Source: Maricaulaceae bacterium
GTDB taxonomy: Bacteria > Pseudomonadota > Alphaproteobacteria > Caulobacterales > Maricaulaceae
Direction of reading: 5' to 3'
Length of the DNA stretch: 64,000 nt
NCBI GenBank assembly: GCA_026126205.1
Contig: JAHCJP010000001.1
Span: 62,001-126,000 of the forward strand
Shown: positions 57,329 through 64,000 of the stretch, piece after piece
How the letters are laid out: each line of letters starts with the position of its first letter
How positions within the stretch are numbered: the stretch's first letter is position 1
Position numbers and translations under genes: made by a program
Notes under the pieces: generated by a model
The model's database searches: none
Told to the model about the DNA's origin: nothing
The model's input: the letters and a program-made list of their open reading frames with translations, nothing else

Positions 57329-58258
57329 CTAGGTCAGGACGATCGCCAGCTCGTCGGTTCCGGTCAGGCTGGCCGGGACCGCTTCGATCGGCGCGTCCAC
57401 CACGTCCTCGCCGTTGTCGCGGCCGTATTCGGGCTGGCCGATCTGCACCCGGCCGTTCACCGTCACGATGTTGCCGGCGCCGGATTCGTGGACCAGGGCG
57501 AAGACGTTGTTCGCCTGGCTCTTCCACAGCGACTCGAGATTCAGCGTGCCCACCTGCGGGGTGGTCGCGCGCATCTTGCCCGTCCAGACGCGCGCGCCCA
57601 GCAGCTGGATATTCTGCTGATGCGGCAGGTCGCGGAAGGTGATGTTGTCGGCCTGGTCCAGGGTCAGCTCGCGCAGGCCGAGATTCTGGCTGGCGAAGGC
57701 GAAGCTCGTGCGCCCCTGCGCCACCGGCCGGGCGTCGTTCCAGCCGGTGAAGGTCGCGTCCGCGGCCGCCAGCTCGGCCCCCGCCGCCACGGCGGCGTGC
57801 AGCCCGCGGAAGGTGAAGGTCAGCATCGGCCGCTGGCCGGCCTGCAGCTTCAGGCCGCAGCGCCCGCGCGCGCCCAGCAGCTTGTGAAGCCGGCGGGCGT
57901 CGCGCCAGACGATGGTGACGCTGTCGGCGGTCAGCGGATTGAACAGCGGCGCGTAGGTGACGCTGGTCGAGGCCACCACGGTCTGGTCCCAGCCGCAGGC
58001 CTTGATCGCCGTCCCCCATTTCGGGGCCGTGCCCGCGGCTCCAGACGCCGCCAGCGGGATCTCAAAGCTCACCTCGGCGTGCTCGCCATACAAATGCGAC
58101 AGCACATTGGCCGATCCCGGCCGGGCGAAGTCGCCCTTGATCCGCTCGCCCAGCAGCGCGAGGCGCACCGCCTCGGCCATGACCGTGTCGGTCGCCGCGG
58201 CCGCGGCGTCCGTGCCGTAGGTGGTCTCCTGCTTGATCAGTAACAGCTGGCGGTCCAT
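57329..58258 (-). CDS. Phage tail tube (major tail) protein
   Basis: 309 residues. MDRQLLLIKQETTYGTDAAAAATDTVMAEAVRL and EIPLAASGAAGTAPKWGTAIKACGW are typical of the phage tail tube family found in Mu-like siphophages. The C-terminal FALVHESGAGNIVTVNGRVQIGQPEYGRDNGEDVVDAPIEAVPA completes the beta-rich fold. It precedes the chaperone genes in the normal tail-module order. Complete, no odd features. Confidence 0.85.
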   Translation of the reverse strand: MDRQLLLIKQETTYGTDAAAAATDTVMAEAVRLALLGERIKGDFARPGSANVLSHLYGEHAEVSFEIPLAASGAAGTAPKWGTAIKACGWDQTVVASTSVTYAPLFNPLTADSVTIVWRDARRLHKLLGARGRCGLKLQAGQRPMLTFTFRGLHAAVAAGAELAAADATFTGWNDARPVAQGRTSFAFASQNLGLRELTLDQADNITFRDLPHQQNIQLLGARVWTGKMRATTPQVGTLNLESLWKSQANNVFALVHESGAGNIVTVNGRVQIGQPEYGRDNGEDVVDAPIEAVPASLTGTDELAIVLT

Positions 58259-58635
58259 CAGGCGTCTCCCTTGCCTTTGTTGTCTTCGGCGGCGGCCTCA
58301 AGCGCCGCGGCCGGCGGCGGAAATCCCGCCCGTCTGTTGGCCTCGATCAGCGCCCGCGCCGCTCTGGCGTCCAGCCGCGGCCCGGACGGGCCGGCCGGCG
58401 GGGCCTCCCCTGCGGTTCCGGCGTCCGCTTCCGGGGCGGCTTCCGTCTCCGCGGCGGGCGGCGCCTGGCGCGCCTCGTCCTCGGCGGCGGCCGGGGCCTC
58501 CCCTGCGGTTCCGGCGTCCGCTTCCTGGGCGGCGTCCGTCTCCGCGGCGGGCGGCGCCTGGCGCGCCTCGTCCTCGGCGGCGGCCGCGGCGTTCGCGGCG
58601 GCCTCCGGCGGAGTCTTGCGGGTTCTGCGGGCCAT
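58258..58635 (-). CDS. Low-complexity phage protein with a duplicated 31-residue unit
   Basis: 125 residues. A basic start MARRTRKTPPEAAANA leads into two near-identical 31-residue units rich in Ala, Glu and Pro (EDEARQAPPAAETDAAQEAD / EDEARQAPPAAETEAAPEAD), then a folded-looking end LDARAARALIEANRRAGFPPPAAALEAA. No family recognised. The stop overlaps the tail tube start by one base. Its position between tail terminator and tail tube suggests a minor structural or accessory role. Confidence 0.7.
   Translation of the reverse strand: MARRTRKTPPEAAANAAAAAEDEARQAPPAAETDAAQEADAGTAGEAPAAAEDEARQAPPAAETEAAPEADAGTAGEAPPAGPSGPRLDARAARALIEANRRAGFPPPAAALEAAAEDNKGKGDA
58400..58585. repeat. 93-bp tandem duplication within a phage gene
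   Basis: Two consecutive copies with a 93-base period, differing at only a few positions (for example CTTCCGGGGCGGCTTCC versus CTTCCTGGGCGGCGTCC). In frame, 31 codons each. Confidence 0.85.
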
Positions 58636-58647
58636 GTCGTCGCTCCG

Positions 58648-59100
58648 TTAGCTCTGGTGGGGGTAGCTGCGCTGAACCGGCAGCGTGAAATCGAAGGCGT
58701 GCAGCCAGCGGCCGCCAAGCTCGGCCGCATAGGACAGCAGGCGCGCGCCGGCGTACTCGACCGGCGCCGCGGGCAGCTCGGTCTCGAAGCCGGAATCGGG
58801 CGGCGTCCAGCCGGCCAGCGTCGCGATCAGCTCGCCCCGGATCGCCGTCCATTGCGGGTAGCCGCCGGGAAAGGTCAGCGCGACGACGCAGGAAAAACCG
58901 ATCGAGCCGCGCTGGCTGACATGCAGGCCGGCCTCGCGGACGGGCTGGTAACGCTCGGCCGCCGGCACGACCAGCACGCTCGGCGCCGGGCCCAGCACCT
59001 CGGCGTCCGCCTCCGCGGCCGCGGTCGCGGCGCGCGCCTGCGCCGCCGCCGGACATTCGGCGGTTATGCGGGCGGCGACGGCTTCGTAGAGCCCGCTCAT
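58648..59100 (-). CDS. Phage tail terminator-like/minor tail protein
   Basis: 150 residues, MSGLYEAVAARITAECPAAAQARAATAAAEADAEVLGPAPSVLVVPAAERYQPVREAGLHVSQRGSIGFSCVVALTFPG. The N-terminal helix followed by a mixed beta part with PSVLVVPAAERYQP resembles the gp37-like tail completion proteins of Mu-like phages. Its ATG overlaps the preceding gene by four bases. Assignment rests on position and general pattern. Confidence 0.7.
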   Translation of the reverse strand: MSGLYEAVAARITAECPAAAQARAATAAAEADAEVLGPAPSVLVVPAAERYQPVREAGLHVSQRGSIGFSCVVALTFPGGYPQWTAIRGELIATLAGWTPPDSGFETELPAAPVEYAGARLLSYAAELGGRWLHAFDFTLPVQRSYPHQS

Positions 59101-59594
59101 TGCACCGTCCTCTTCAGCGCGCCCTCGGTGATGCGCACGATCACGCCCTCGTCGCCGGCCGACAGGCCGATGAAGGGCCGCGCCGGCATCGTCACCTTCT
59201 TCGGGCGGCGGAACCCGCCATCGGCGAGCCGGAACGCCAGCCCGCCATCGGTCTTGGCGACGATCTCGCCGCCGAACTGGTGGATGCGCGCCCGCTGGTC
59301 GGCGGTGCCGACCTCGAGCCCGGCCGGGTCGGACGCGCCATGAACGGAATCGCGCAGATGCCCCTGGTCGGTCAGCGTGCGGCCGCTCTGCTCTTTCGCG
59401 CGCAGGCTCGGCTCCCAGGCCTCGCCGTCCGGACCGACATTGGTGTCGAAGCGCTCCTTGGTGCTGCTTTCCAGCGCCGCGGCGACGGGCGCGTAGATCT
59501 GCGCCTCTGGATCGGCGAGCAGCGCGTTCAGCGACGCGAACCGCGTCCCGGCGCCCATGTCCTCGACCGTCAGGATCAGCCGCAGCCCGCTCAC
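59097..59594 (-). CDS. Phage virion morphogenesis protein (Mu gpG / P2 gpS-like)
   Basis: 165 residues. KERFDTNVGPDGEAWEPSLRAKEQSGRTLTDQGHLRDSVHG and GTADQRARIHQFGGEIVAK, then KKVTMPARPFIGLSAGDE, are the signature of the phage virion morphogenesis family, which completes tails or heads. Complete. Coupled by four-base overlaps on both sides, showing a tightly packed late operon. Confidence 0.9.
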   Translation of the reverse strand: MSGLRLILTVEDMGAGTRFASLNALLADPEAQIYAPVAAALESSTKERFDTNVGPDGEAWEPSLRAKEQSGRTLTDQGHLRDSVHGASDPAGLEVGTADQRARIHQFGGEIVAKTDGGLAFRLADGGFRRPKKVTMPARPFIGLSAGDEGVIVRITEGALKRTVQ

Positions 59595-60037
59595 GAGGTG
59601 AACCCCTCAAGCCCGGCGTCGTCGAAGATGCGCCGCGGCGCGTCGGACAGCACCGTCTTCTCGCCCGGCGGCAGCGCGCTCTCGTCGCCGTCCGGCCCGC
59701 CGCCCAGCGTCGCCTTGCCGGCGGCCACAGCCTTCGCCCATTCGCGGGCGCGCTTGCCGGCTTCCAGCACATGGGCGCGCCCGGTGCGGTCCAGCTTCTC
59801 GCGCGCCAGGTCGCAGGCCGCGGCCACCAGCTGCGGCGGCGGCTCGGCGATCGGCACGGAAAACCGCACCGCCAGCCAGGAATCGAGTTCGGCCGAGGCG
59901 TCGGCGATCATCCGAGCGACCCGGTCGGCGTCATAGACCGGATCGCCATCGCCGGGCGGCGACGGCGGCGGGGCGAGCTGGCGCAGCTCCGCCTCGGTCC
60001 AGCGCTCGATCAGGTCTGCGGCGGTCGCGTAGGCCAT
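59591..60037 (-). CDS. DUF1320 family phage head-tail protein (Mu gp36-like)
   Basis: 148 residues. MAYATAADLIERWTEAELRQLA, VARMIADASAELDSWLAVRFSVPIAEPPPQLVAAACDLAREKL and HVLEAGKRAREWAKAVAAGKATLGGG are diagnostic of DUF1320, a head-tail connector component in Mu-like phages. Its stop overlaps the next gene start, and the Acb2-like gene ends five bases upstream. Confidence 0.9.
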   Translation of the reverse strand: MAYATAADLIERWTEAELRQLAPPPSPPGDGDPVYDADRVARMIADASAELDSWLAVRFSVPIAEPPPQLVAAACDLAREKLDRTGRAHVLEAGKRAREWAKAVAAGKATLGGGPDGDESALPPGEKTVLSDAPRRIFDDAGLEGFTS

Positions 60038-60041
60038 GGGG

Positions 60042-60233
60042 TCAGCCCGTCACTCCCTTGACCGCCCACATGACGGCCTCCTCGATCTTGGTGCGCGCCA
60101 GCGCCTGCTCGCGCTCTTGGGGCACGCACCTGGACAACGTCTGCAGGAAGTCCTCGCCGCGCGCCTTGATCAGCGCGACGGCGGCCTGCTCGGCGTCGTC
60201 CAGCTCGCGATAGGTCTGGCGCGTTGCGCTCAC
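60042..60233 (-). CDS. Acb2/Tad1-like hairpin-domain protein, possible anti-CBASS nucleotide sponge
   Basis: 63 residues, MSATRQTYRELDDAEQAAVALIKARGEDF and ALARTKIEEAVMWAVKGVTG. The YREL-x3-E...IK-x2-G opening and the AR-T-K-x-E-E-A-V-M-W-A-V-K closing helix match the Acb2/Tad1 hairpin domain. Its characterised phage members bind cyclic oligonucleotide signals and so block CBASS or Thoeris-type immunity. The full small-protein length is accounted for by that domain. It lies inside the structural operon, overlapping the next upstream gene by four bases, so it would be made late or in the prophage if the operon is read. Family identification is from memory of the motif; activity is inference. 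Confidence 0.72.
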   Translation of the reverse strand: MSATRQTYRELDDAEQAAVALIKARGEDFLQTLSRCVPQEREQALARTKIEEAVMWAVKGVTG

Positions 60234-60886
60234 GGCTTTTCGCCCCCTTCAGACGTGGCGGCCTCGGCGGGCGGGGCCTCGGCCCCGCCCGCTCCGGCGC
60301 TCGCATCGCCCCCCGCATCAGCCGTACTGGCGGCCGTTCCGCTTTCGCCGGTCGCCTCGGCCGCGGTCGATCCCGCGGCGCCGGGGGCCTTGCGGGCCGT
60401 ACCGGAGGGGGCCTTGGTATTGGCCTTGCTCTTGCGCGGCGGCGTTTTGCCGCCCTTCGTCTTCCTGCCCGGCTGATCGCCGCCGCCCGCGGGGCGCTTG
60501 TCCGGGTCCGGCGTCCCGTCCGGGGCCGCCTTCGCGGCCTCGGCCAGCGCCTCCTTGTGGGCGGAGAGCGCGTCCTGCAGCGCCTCGGCGGCGCTGCTGA
60601 CCTCGCCTTGAGTGAAAGTCTCGCCGGCCGTCTCGACAAGCGCCGCCAGCTCCGCGTCGGTCGTCTTGGCGGCCTTCGCCTCAAGGCGCCGGGTCGCGGC
60701 GCGCGCCTTGGTGCAGGCCGTGGCCAGCGCCGCGCGCAGCGCGTCGGCGGTCAGCGCTGTCCGCGACACCCGTTCGGCGCGGCCTTCGCGAACCAGGCGC
60801 TCCGTCAGGACGGCGTCCAGCTCTGTCTCTTCGACAATGTCGCCGGGGCCGAACCGGTGGCCGATATGCGTCTTCAGGCGGATCAT
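60230..60886 (-). CDS. Phage protein with charged low-complexity C-terminus
   Basis: 218 residues. The N-terminal 55 (MIRLKTHIGHRFGPGDIVEETELDAVLTERLVREGRAERV) look like the short 'gp35/ head closure' type protein of Mu-like phages. This is followed by an Ala/Lys/Glu helix (about 65-120) and a long Lys/Pro/Gly/Ala-rich disordered tail (GGGDQPGRKTKGGKTPPRKSK). No firm family. It is directly downstream of the capsid gene. Confidence 0.65.
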   Translation of the reverse strand: MIRLKTHIGHRFGPGDIVEETELDAVLTERLVREGRAERVSRTALTADALRAALATACTKARAATRRLEAKAAKTTDAELAALVETAGETFTQGEVSSAAEALQDALSAHKEALAEAAKAAPDGTPDPDKRPAGGGDQPGRKTKGGKTPPRKSKANTKAPSGTARKAPGAAGSTAAEATGESGTAASTADAGGDASAGAGGAEAPPAEAATSEGGEKP

Positions 60887-60951
60887 GCGTCGTCTCCTGC
60901 GCTCGCCGGGGGCGCGCCGCGCCCCCGGCCGGTCTGTAACGGGGCCGCGGC

Positions 60952-61932
60952 TTACGCCGGGGCCGCGCCGGCGTTCTCGAACAGCCAGCCCGCCTGCTTG
61001 GCGATCTGCAGCTCGCGCAGCCGTTCGCCGACGCGCACGACATTGCTGCCCTGCAGGCCGGCGCGGGGGTTGAAGTATTCAAGGGCGAACTTGCCGCCCA
61101 GCCGCGCCGTGGCGCAGAAGGAGTAGGCGCGGCCGCTCTTCACCACGCTCTCGGTGTAGGAGAGGCTGGCGTGCGGCCCCCACAGCCGGGCGATCGTCGG
61201 GTCCTGTCCCGGCTTGGCGAAGTTCGCCACCGCCCGGCCGACCACGATCTTCTCGATCTCCAGCAGGTCGCGGACCTCGTCGATCGACAGCCGCCCCTCG
61301 CCGGTCGAGCTGACGCTGCGCGCCGCCTTGACCATCTTCGGGTGCTTGCGCAGCGTGGTCCAGCTCGGCAGGCCGAGCGTCAGCGTGTTCGGCCGGACCA
61401 GCATGGTGTCGCGGGCGTTCTCCAGGTCCGCCAGCGGGTCGCTGTCCGCGTCCCACCAGCCCTTCGCCGCCGAGTCGTCATAGGTGGTGACCTGACCCGA
61501 AAGATAGGTCGAGGCGGAGAACAGCAGTTTCGAGACGCGCATCTCGCGGGCCAGCGTCACGATCTGCGACAGCATCTCGGCGGCCAGCGCCCGCGGGTCG
61601 ATCCCGGAATTGGCGGTCTGGTCGCTGACCGGGACCAGATCCTCGAGGCCGTGATCCTCGACCGAGCCGTCGCGCTCGACGGCGCCGAACTCCAGCCGGC
61701 TCACATCGCTCGTGCGGCCGACGCGGGTTTCGGGCACGGTCAGGCCCTGTTCGGGCGGGAACTCGTTCCACTTGAAGGTCTCGGCCGTCACGGCGAAGGC
61801 CGGGCAGACGTCGTCGGCGATCATGCCGGGCACCGGCGCCGCGATGGCGATGCCGGTCAGCTCCGGATTGACCGGGATCGGACGGTTGACGCCGGGAACG
61901 GCGAAGGCGAGCTGGTCATTGGTGTCGGGCAT
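60952..61932 (-). CDS. Phage major capsid protein
   Basis: 326 residues. Conserved blocks of this capsid family: IPVNPELTGIAIA...MIADDVCPAFAV, VGRTSDVSRLEF...VEDHGLEDLVP, LAAEMLSQIVTLAREMRVSKLLFS, NTLTLGLPSWTTLRKHPKMVKAA and IEKIVVGRAVANFAKPGQDPTIARLWG. HK97-like fold expected. The position after protease/scaffold and cement genes fits. Complete. Confidence 0.9.
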   Translation of the reverse strand: MPDTNDQLAFAVPGVNRPIPVNPELTGIAIAAPVPGMIADDVCPAFAVTAETFKWNEFPPEQGLTVPETRVGRTSDVSRLEFGAVERDGSVEDHGLEDLVPVSDQTANSGIDPRALAAEMLSQIVTLAREMRVSKLLFSASTYLSGQVTTYDDSAAKGWWDADSDPLADLENARDTMLVRPNTLTLGLPSWTTLRKHPKMVKAARSVSSTGEGRLSIDEVRDLLEIEKIVVGRAVANFAKPGQDPTIARLWGPHASLSYTESVVKSGRAYSFCATARLGGKFALEYFNPRAGLQGSNVVRVGERLRELQIAKQAGWLFENAGAAPA

Positions 61933-61985
61933 GTTCAGGTGTCCTCGTTAGGGGTGCGGGTCAGGGCCTAGCCTTCGCCCTCGTC

Positions 61986-62369
61986 CTAAAGCGGCGTGGC
62001 CAGGCGGTAGGGATTGACGATGACGCGGATGAAGTCGCCGGCGGCGCCGCCCTGGCGGGCGCGGGCCCCGGCCTGGACGGTTTCGCCCGGATCGGGGTCG
62101 GCCTTGACGCCCTTGCCGGCCGCGTCGGCGGTCAGATCGTCGCCGGCGGCGACGGTTCCGCCCAGCTCCAGGATCGCCTCGCCGGCCTCGATCACGTCGC
62201 AGACCGCGCCCTCCGCGGCGCCCTGGGTGTTGCTGACGCCCCAGATCGGGTCATCCCCGGACGAGGCCTGAATGGCCGCGCCCTCGGTTTCGGCGTGAAC
62301 GACGAAGCGGCGGCCGGCGATGACGGCGGCGGCGATGGCGGCGGCGGTGAGAAGGGGACGGCCCTGCAT
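61986..62369 (-). CDS. DUF2190-like capsid cement/decoration protein
   Basis: 127 residues. HAETEGAAIQASSGDDPIWGVSNTQGAAEGAVCDVIEAGEAILELGGTVAAGDDLTADAAGKGVKADP is the beta-rich pattern of DUF2190 decoration proteins (compare lambda gpD-like roles), binding the capsid exterior. It lies between protease and capsid genes, its usual place. Confidence 0.85.
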   Translation of the reverse strand: MQGRPLLTAAAIAAAVIAGRRFVVHAETEGAAIQASSGDDPIWGVSNTQGAAEGAVCDVIEAGEAILELGGTVAAGDDLTADAAGKGVKADPDPGETVQAGARARQGGAAGDFIRVIVNPYRLATPL

Positions 62370-62383
62370 GGGTTGGCTCCTGG

Positions 62384-63682
62384 TTAGACTCGGGATTGAC
62401 GGATTTTGGCGTGCGCCTCGGCGGCCGAGATCGGCCGGCCGGTGTCGGCGGCGCGCTGCATCTCGGCGGTGATCGCGGCGGCGAAGCCGGCGCCTCCGGC
62501 CTCGGCGAAGGCGGCGCCGGCGGCCGGGGCCGCCTCGGTGAAACTGATGGTCTTGCCGAGATGGGCGGCGAGGAAGCTGCGGAACGCCTCGCGCGCCGGG
62601 GCGGCGGGCTTTCCTTCCGCGAAGCAGATCGGCTCGCCGCCGGCGTCCAGCGCCGCGGCGAAGGCCAGAAGATGCGGTTTCGCGCCGGGCGCCAGGCGCC
62701 CTTCGGCGATCAGCGCGTCGAAGGCGGCCTCGTCGGCCTGGGCTTCGCGCGCCGCCGCGGCGGCGGCGAAAGCCGCCTCGCGTTCGGCCAGGCGCGCCTC
62801 GCGATCGGCGAGCGGGTCCGCCTGCCCGGCGTCCGGGCCGCTTCCCCGGCCGGCGTCCGCCGCCGCCGCTTGAGCCGGGGCGGGCTTGCCCGCCGTAGCT
62901 CCCTGGGCGAAGGCGGGCTCGCCGGCCGGGTCCGCGGCGGGGGCGGGCTTCCGTGTGCCGTTCTCGTCTTTACCGGCGGCGGCGGCGGGCTCCGGGTCCG
63001 GCGCCGCGAAGGCGCCCGCCGGCTTCGCCTCGGCCGAGGCGGCCTTCTCGCGCAGTTCGGCGGCGATCTCGACCGGCGCGTCGGCGTCCCAGTTGGAGAT
63101 CACCCGGTCGGCGGCCTCCTGGCCTTTCTCCTCGATCAGCCAGTCGCGCATGCCCCGCGCGATCCGGCCGACGGCGCGCGCCAGCCAGCTGATCGAGCGC
63201 AGCTGCTCGGCGTCGGCGGCGAACTCGACAAACTCGTCGTCCCCGGCGAAGGCGACGGGGGCCAGCCCCTTCACCGCCGGGGCGGCGCCGCCCAGGAAGC
63301 CGACATGGCGCAGATAGAACGTGCCGGGTTTCGGATTGCCCGCCTGGTCGGGGGCGAAGAAGGCGGCGCTCACTTTCCGGTATCGCCCGGCGCGGACGGC
63401 CTCGGCGAACTCGGGGGCGACCTTCTCGGGGTCGGCCAGCAGCTTGCCGCTGGCCTCGTCATAGCGCAGCGCCTTCGTCCAGCCCCAGGCCGGGTCGTTG
63501 GTCTTCGGATGGCCGACCACCAGCGGCGCGCTGAACACCGCCGGGTCGTAGGCCGCGGCCATGTCCTGGACATGCTGGGCGGTGAACTCCCAGCGCTGGC
63601 CGCTCATGTCGGTCCAGGCGCCCGGCGCGAAAATCTCGATCGGCGCGGTCGCGGCGGCGGTTTCGGCGGCGGCGTTCGGCAT
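62384..63682 (-). CDS. Phage prohead protease/scaffold (Mu protein I-like)
   Basis: 432 residues. The N-terminal protease part has IEIFAPGAWTDMSGQRWEFTAQHVQDMAAAYDP, APLVVGHPKTNDPAWGWTKALRYDEASGKLLADPEKV and YRKVSAAFFAPDQAGNP...LRHVGFLGGAAPAVKGL, the Mu-I peptidase signature. A long Ala/Pro/Glu-rich region (about 215-330, including a coiled coil LADREARLAEREAAFAAAAAAREAQ) and a helical end form the scaffold part. It should cut itself and scaffold during head maturation. Confidence 0.88.
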   Translation of the reverse strand: MPNAAAETAAATAPIEIFAPGAWTDMSGQRWEFTAQHVQDMAAAYDPAVFSAPLVVGHPKTNDPAWGWTKALRYDEASGKLLADPEKVAPEFAEAVRAGRYRKVSAAFFAPDQAGNPKPGTFYLRHVGFLGGAAPAVKGLAPVAFAGDDEFVEFAADAEQLRSISWLARAVGRIARGMRDWLIEEKGQEAADRVISNWDADAPVEIAAELREKAASAEAKPAGAFAAPDPEPAAAAGKDENGTRKPAPAADPAGEPAFAQGATAGKPAPAQAAAADAGRGSGPDAGQADPLADREARLAEREAAFAAAAAAREAQADEAAFDALIAEGRLAPGAKPHLLAFAAALDAGGEPICFAEGKPAAPAREAFRSFLAAHLGKTISFTEAAPAAGAAFAEAGGAGFAAAITAEMQRAADTGRPISAAEAHAKIRQSRV

Positions 63683-64000
63683 GTCGTCAGGCCCCGTTCG
63701 TCTCTTGCAAGCGGCAGGGGCGGACTATGGCCGGGGCGCGCTGGCGCTGTCGTCCCTGACAAATGTCAGGGGGGCGCGGGTTCTGGATGCAGGGATCGCC
63801 GGCGCTGGACGCTGGCGCGAAGACGGCCGCCGGCGGGCGGAGACTGCCAGCCCGGCGCGCTGGCGGCAAGACGGCGCCGGGGGCGCGTTTCAAACAGCCT
63901 CTTCAAAGGCCTTCGAAGGCCGTCAAAGGCCCTCGCGCGGAAAACCGGCGTCATGGGGGCGGCGGAATCGTCCCGGCGTTCCTGGGCGATCCTGGAGGGT
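63683..64000. other. Intergenic region at the right edge, no gene supported
   Basis: 318 bases before the protease gene with no credible coding signal. It holds the 8-bp-arm inverted repeat at 63754-63771 and three TC(A/G)AAGGCC units at exact 10-base spacing (63903, 63913, 63923). It may contain the late promoter of the head-tail operon or a terminator for genes to the right. Confidence 0.6.
63754..63771. promoter_or_regulatory. Inverted repeat CCCTGACA-AA-TGTCAGGG
   Basis: Perfect eight-base arms with a two-base centre, 72 bases upstream of the protease start. The tight centre fits a dimeric regulator site better than an RNA hairpin; no T-run follows on either strand. Confidence 0.45.

Larger units (their letters stand above)
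46540..64000 (-). mobile_element. Mu-like transposable prophage, late (structural) half, extends beyond window
   Basis: A continuous minus-strand set of phage genes runs from a protease/scaffold at the right to a DNA methylase at the left. Head genes (Mu-I-like protease, DUF2190 cement, capsid, DUF1320, virion morphogenesis protein) point to a Mu-like head. A tail tube, frameshifted chaperone, very long tape measure gene and hub proteins point to a siphovirus tail, as in B3/D3112-type phages. The left boundary is placed by 22-bp-spaced repeats near 46554. Transposase, portal and terminase are not in the window. Confidence 0.85.

Noticed and set aside
63687..63893. 68-codon minus-strand frame upstream of the phage protease
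   Set aside because: Arg/Pro/Ala-rich with no ribosome site or phage similarity, and it spans the inverted repeat at 63754-63771; not supported as a gene.

Overview
The window comes from a GC-rich alphaproteobacterial chromosome, most likely of the Caulobacterales/Maricaulales/Hyphomonadaceae type. The signs are a ChpT-type histidine phosphotransferase, a DUF4167 protein, the prfA-prmC, ptsP-lysC and ubiG neighbourhood, an alphaproteobacterial sigma-32 promoter before clpB, and many GTGA/ATGA gene overlaps and TTG/GTG starts. No rRNA, tRNA or CRISPR array was seen.

Positions 1-46390 are mostly chromosomal housekeeping genes. They include a small chemotaxis-like cluster (CheA-like kinase, CheY, partial CheR), translation termination (prfA, prmC), isoprenoid synthesis (ispG), a RodZ-like protein, nitrogen-PTS EI (ptsP), aspartokinase (lysC), ubiG and clpB. 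Further along lie an M23 peptidase, chpT, nit2-grxC, comF, an NDUFAF5-like methyltransferase, mutT, a parvulin lipoprotein, secA, accA, xerD, aroK-aroB-corC, a thiolase, and a divergent lrp/bkdABC locus for branched-chain keto acid oxidation. Accessory insertions lie among them: a brnT-brnA toxin-antitoxin pair (5.6-6.2 kb), an AT-rich two-gene island at the clpB 3' end (17.9-19.8 kb), a GIY-YIG nuclease gene framed by palindromic repeats (19.9-20.4 kb), and a ribbon-helix-helix-like gene pair with its own palindromic operator (23.6-24.1 kb).

From about 46540 to the right edge the window holds the late half of a prophage, all on the minus strand. Read from right to left it encodes a Mu-I-like protease/scaffold, a capsid cement protein, the major capsid protein, a charged protein, a short Acb2/Tad1-like (anti-CBASS) protein, head-tail and tail completion proteins, the tail tube, a tail assembly chaperone with a textbook -1 slippery site, a tape measure gene broken by two frameshifts, tail tip proteins, a fibre protein and a DNA adenine methylase. 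The head genes look Mu-like and the tail siphovirus-like. Two direct repeats spaced 22 bp apart, just outside the methylase, may mark the transposable-phage right end. Portal, terminase and transposase genes would lie beyond the window.

The strongest candidates for undescribed biology are (1) the 1.86-kb island of a ClpP/SppA-fold (SDH family) protease and a multi-pass membrane protein, bounded by an exact 25-bp duplication of the clpB end and lacking any recombinase; (2) the GIY-YIG gene with its surrounding repeats; and (3) the small Acb2/Tad1-like protein inside the phage structural operon.
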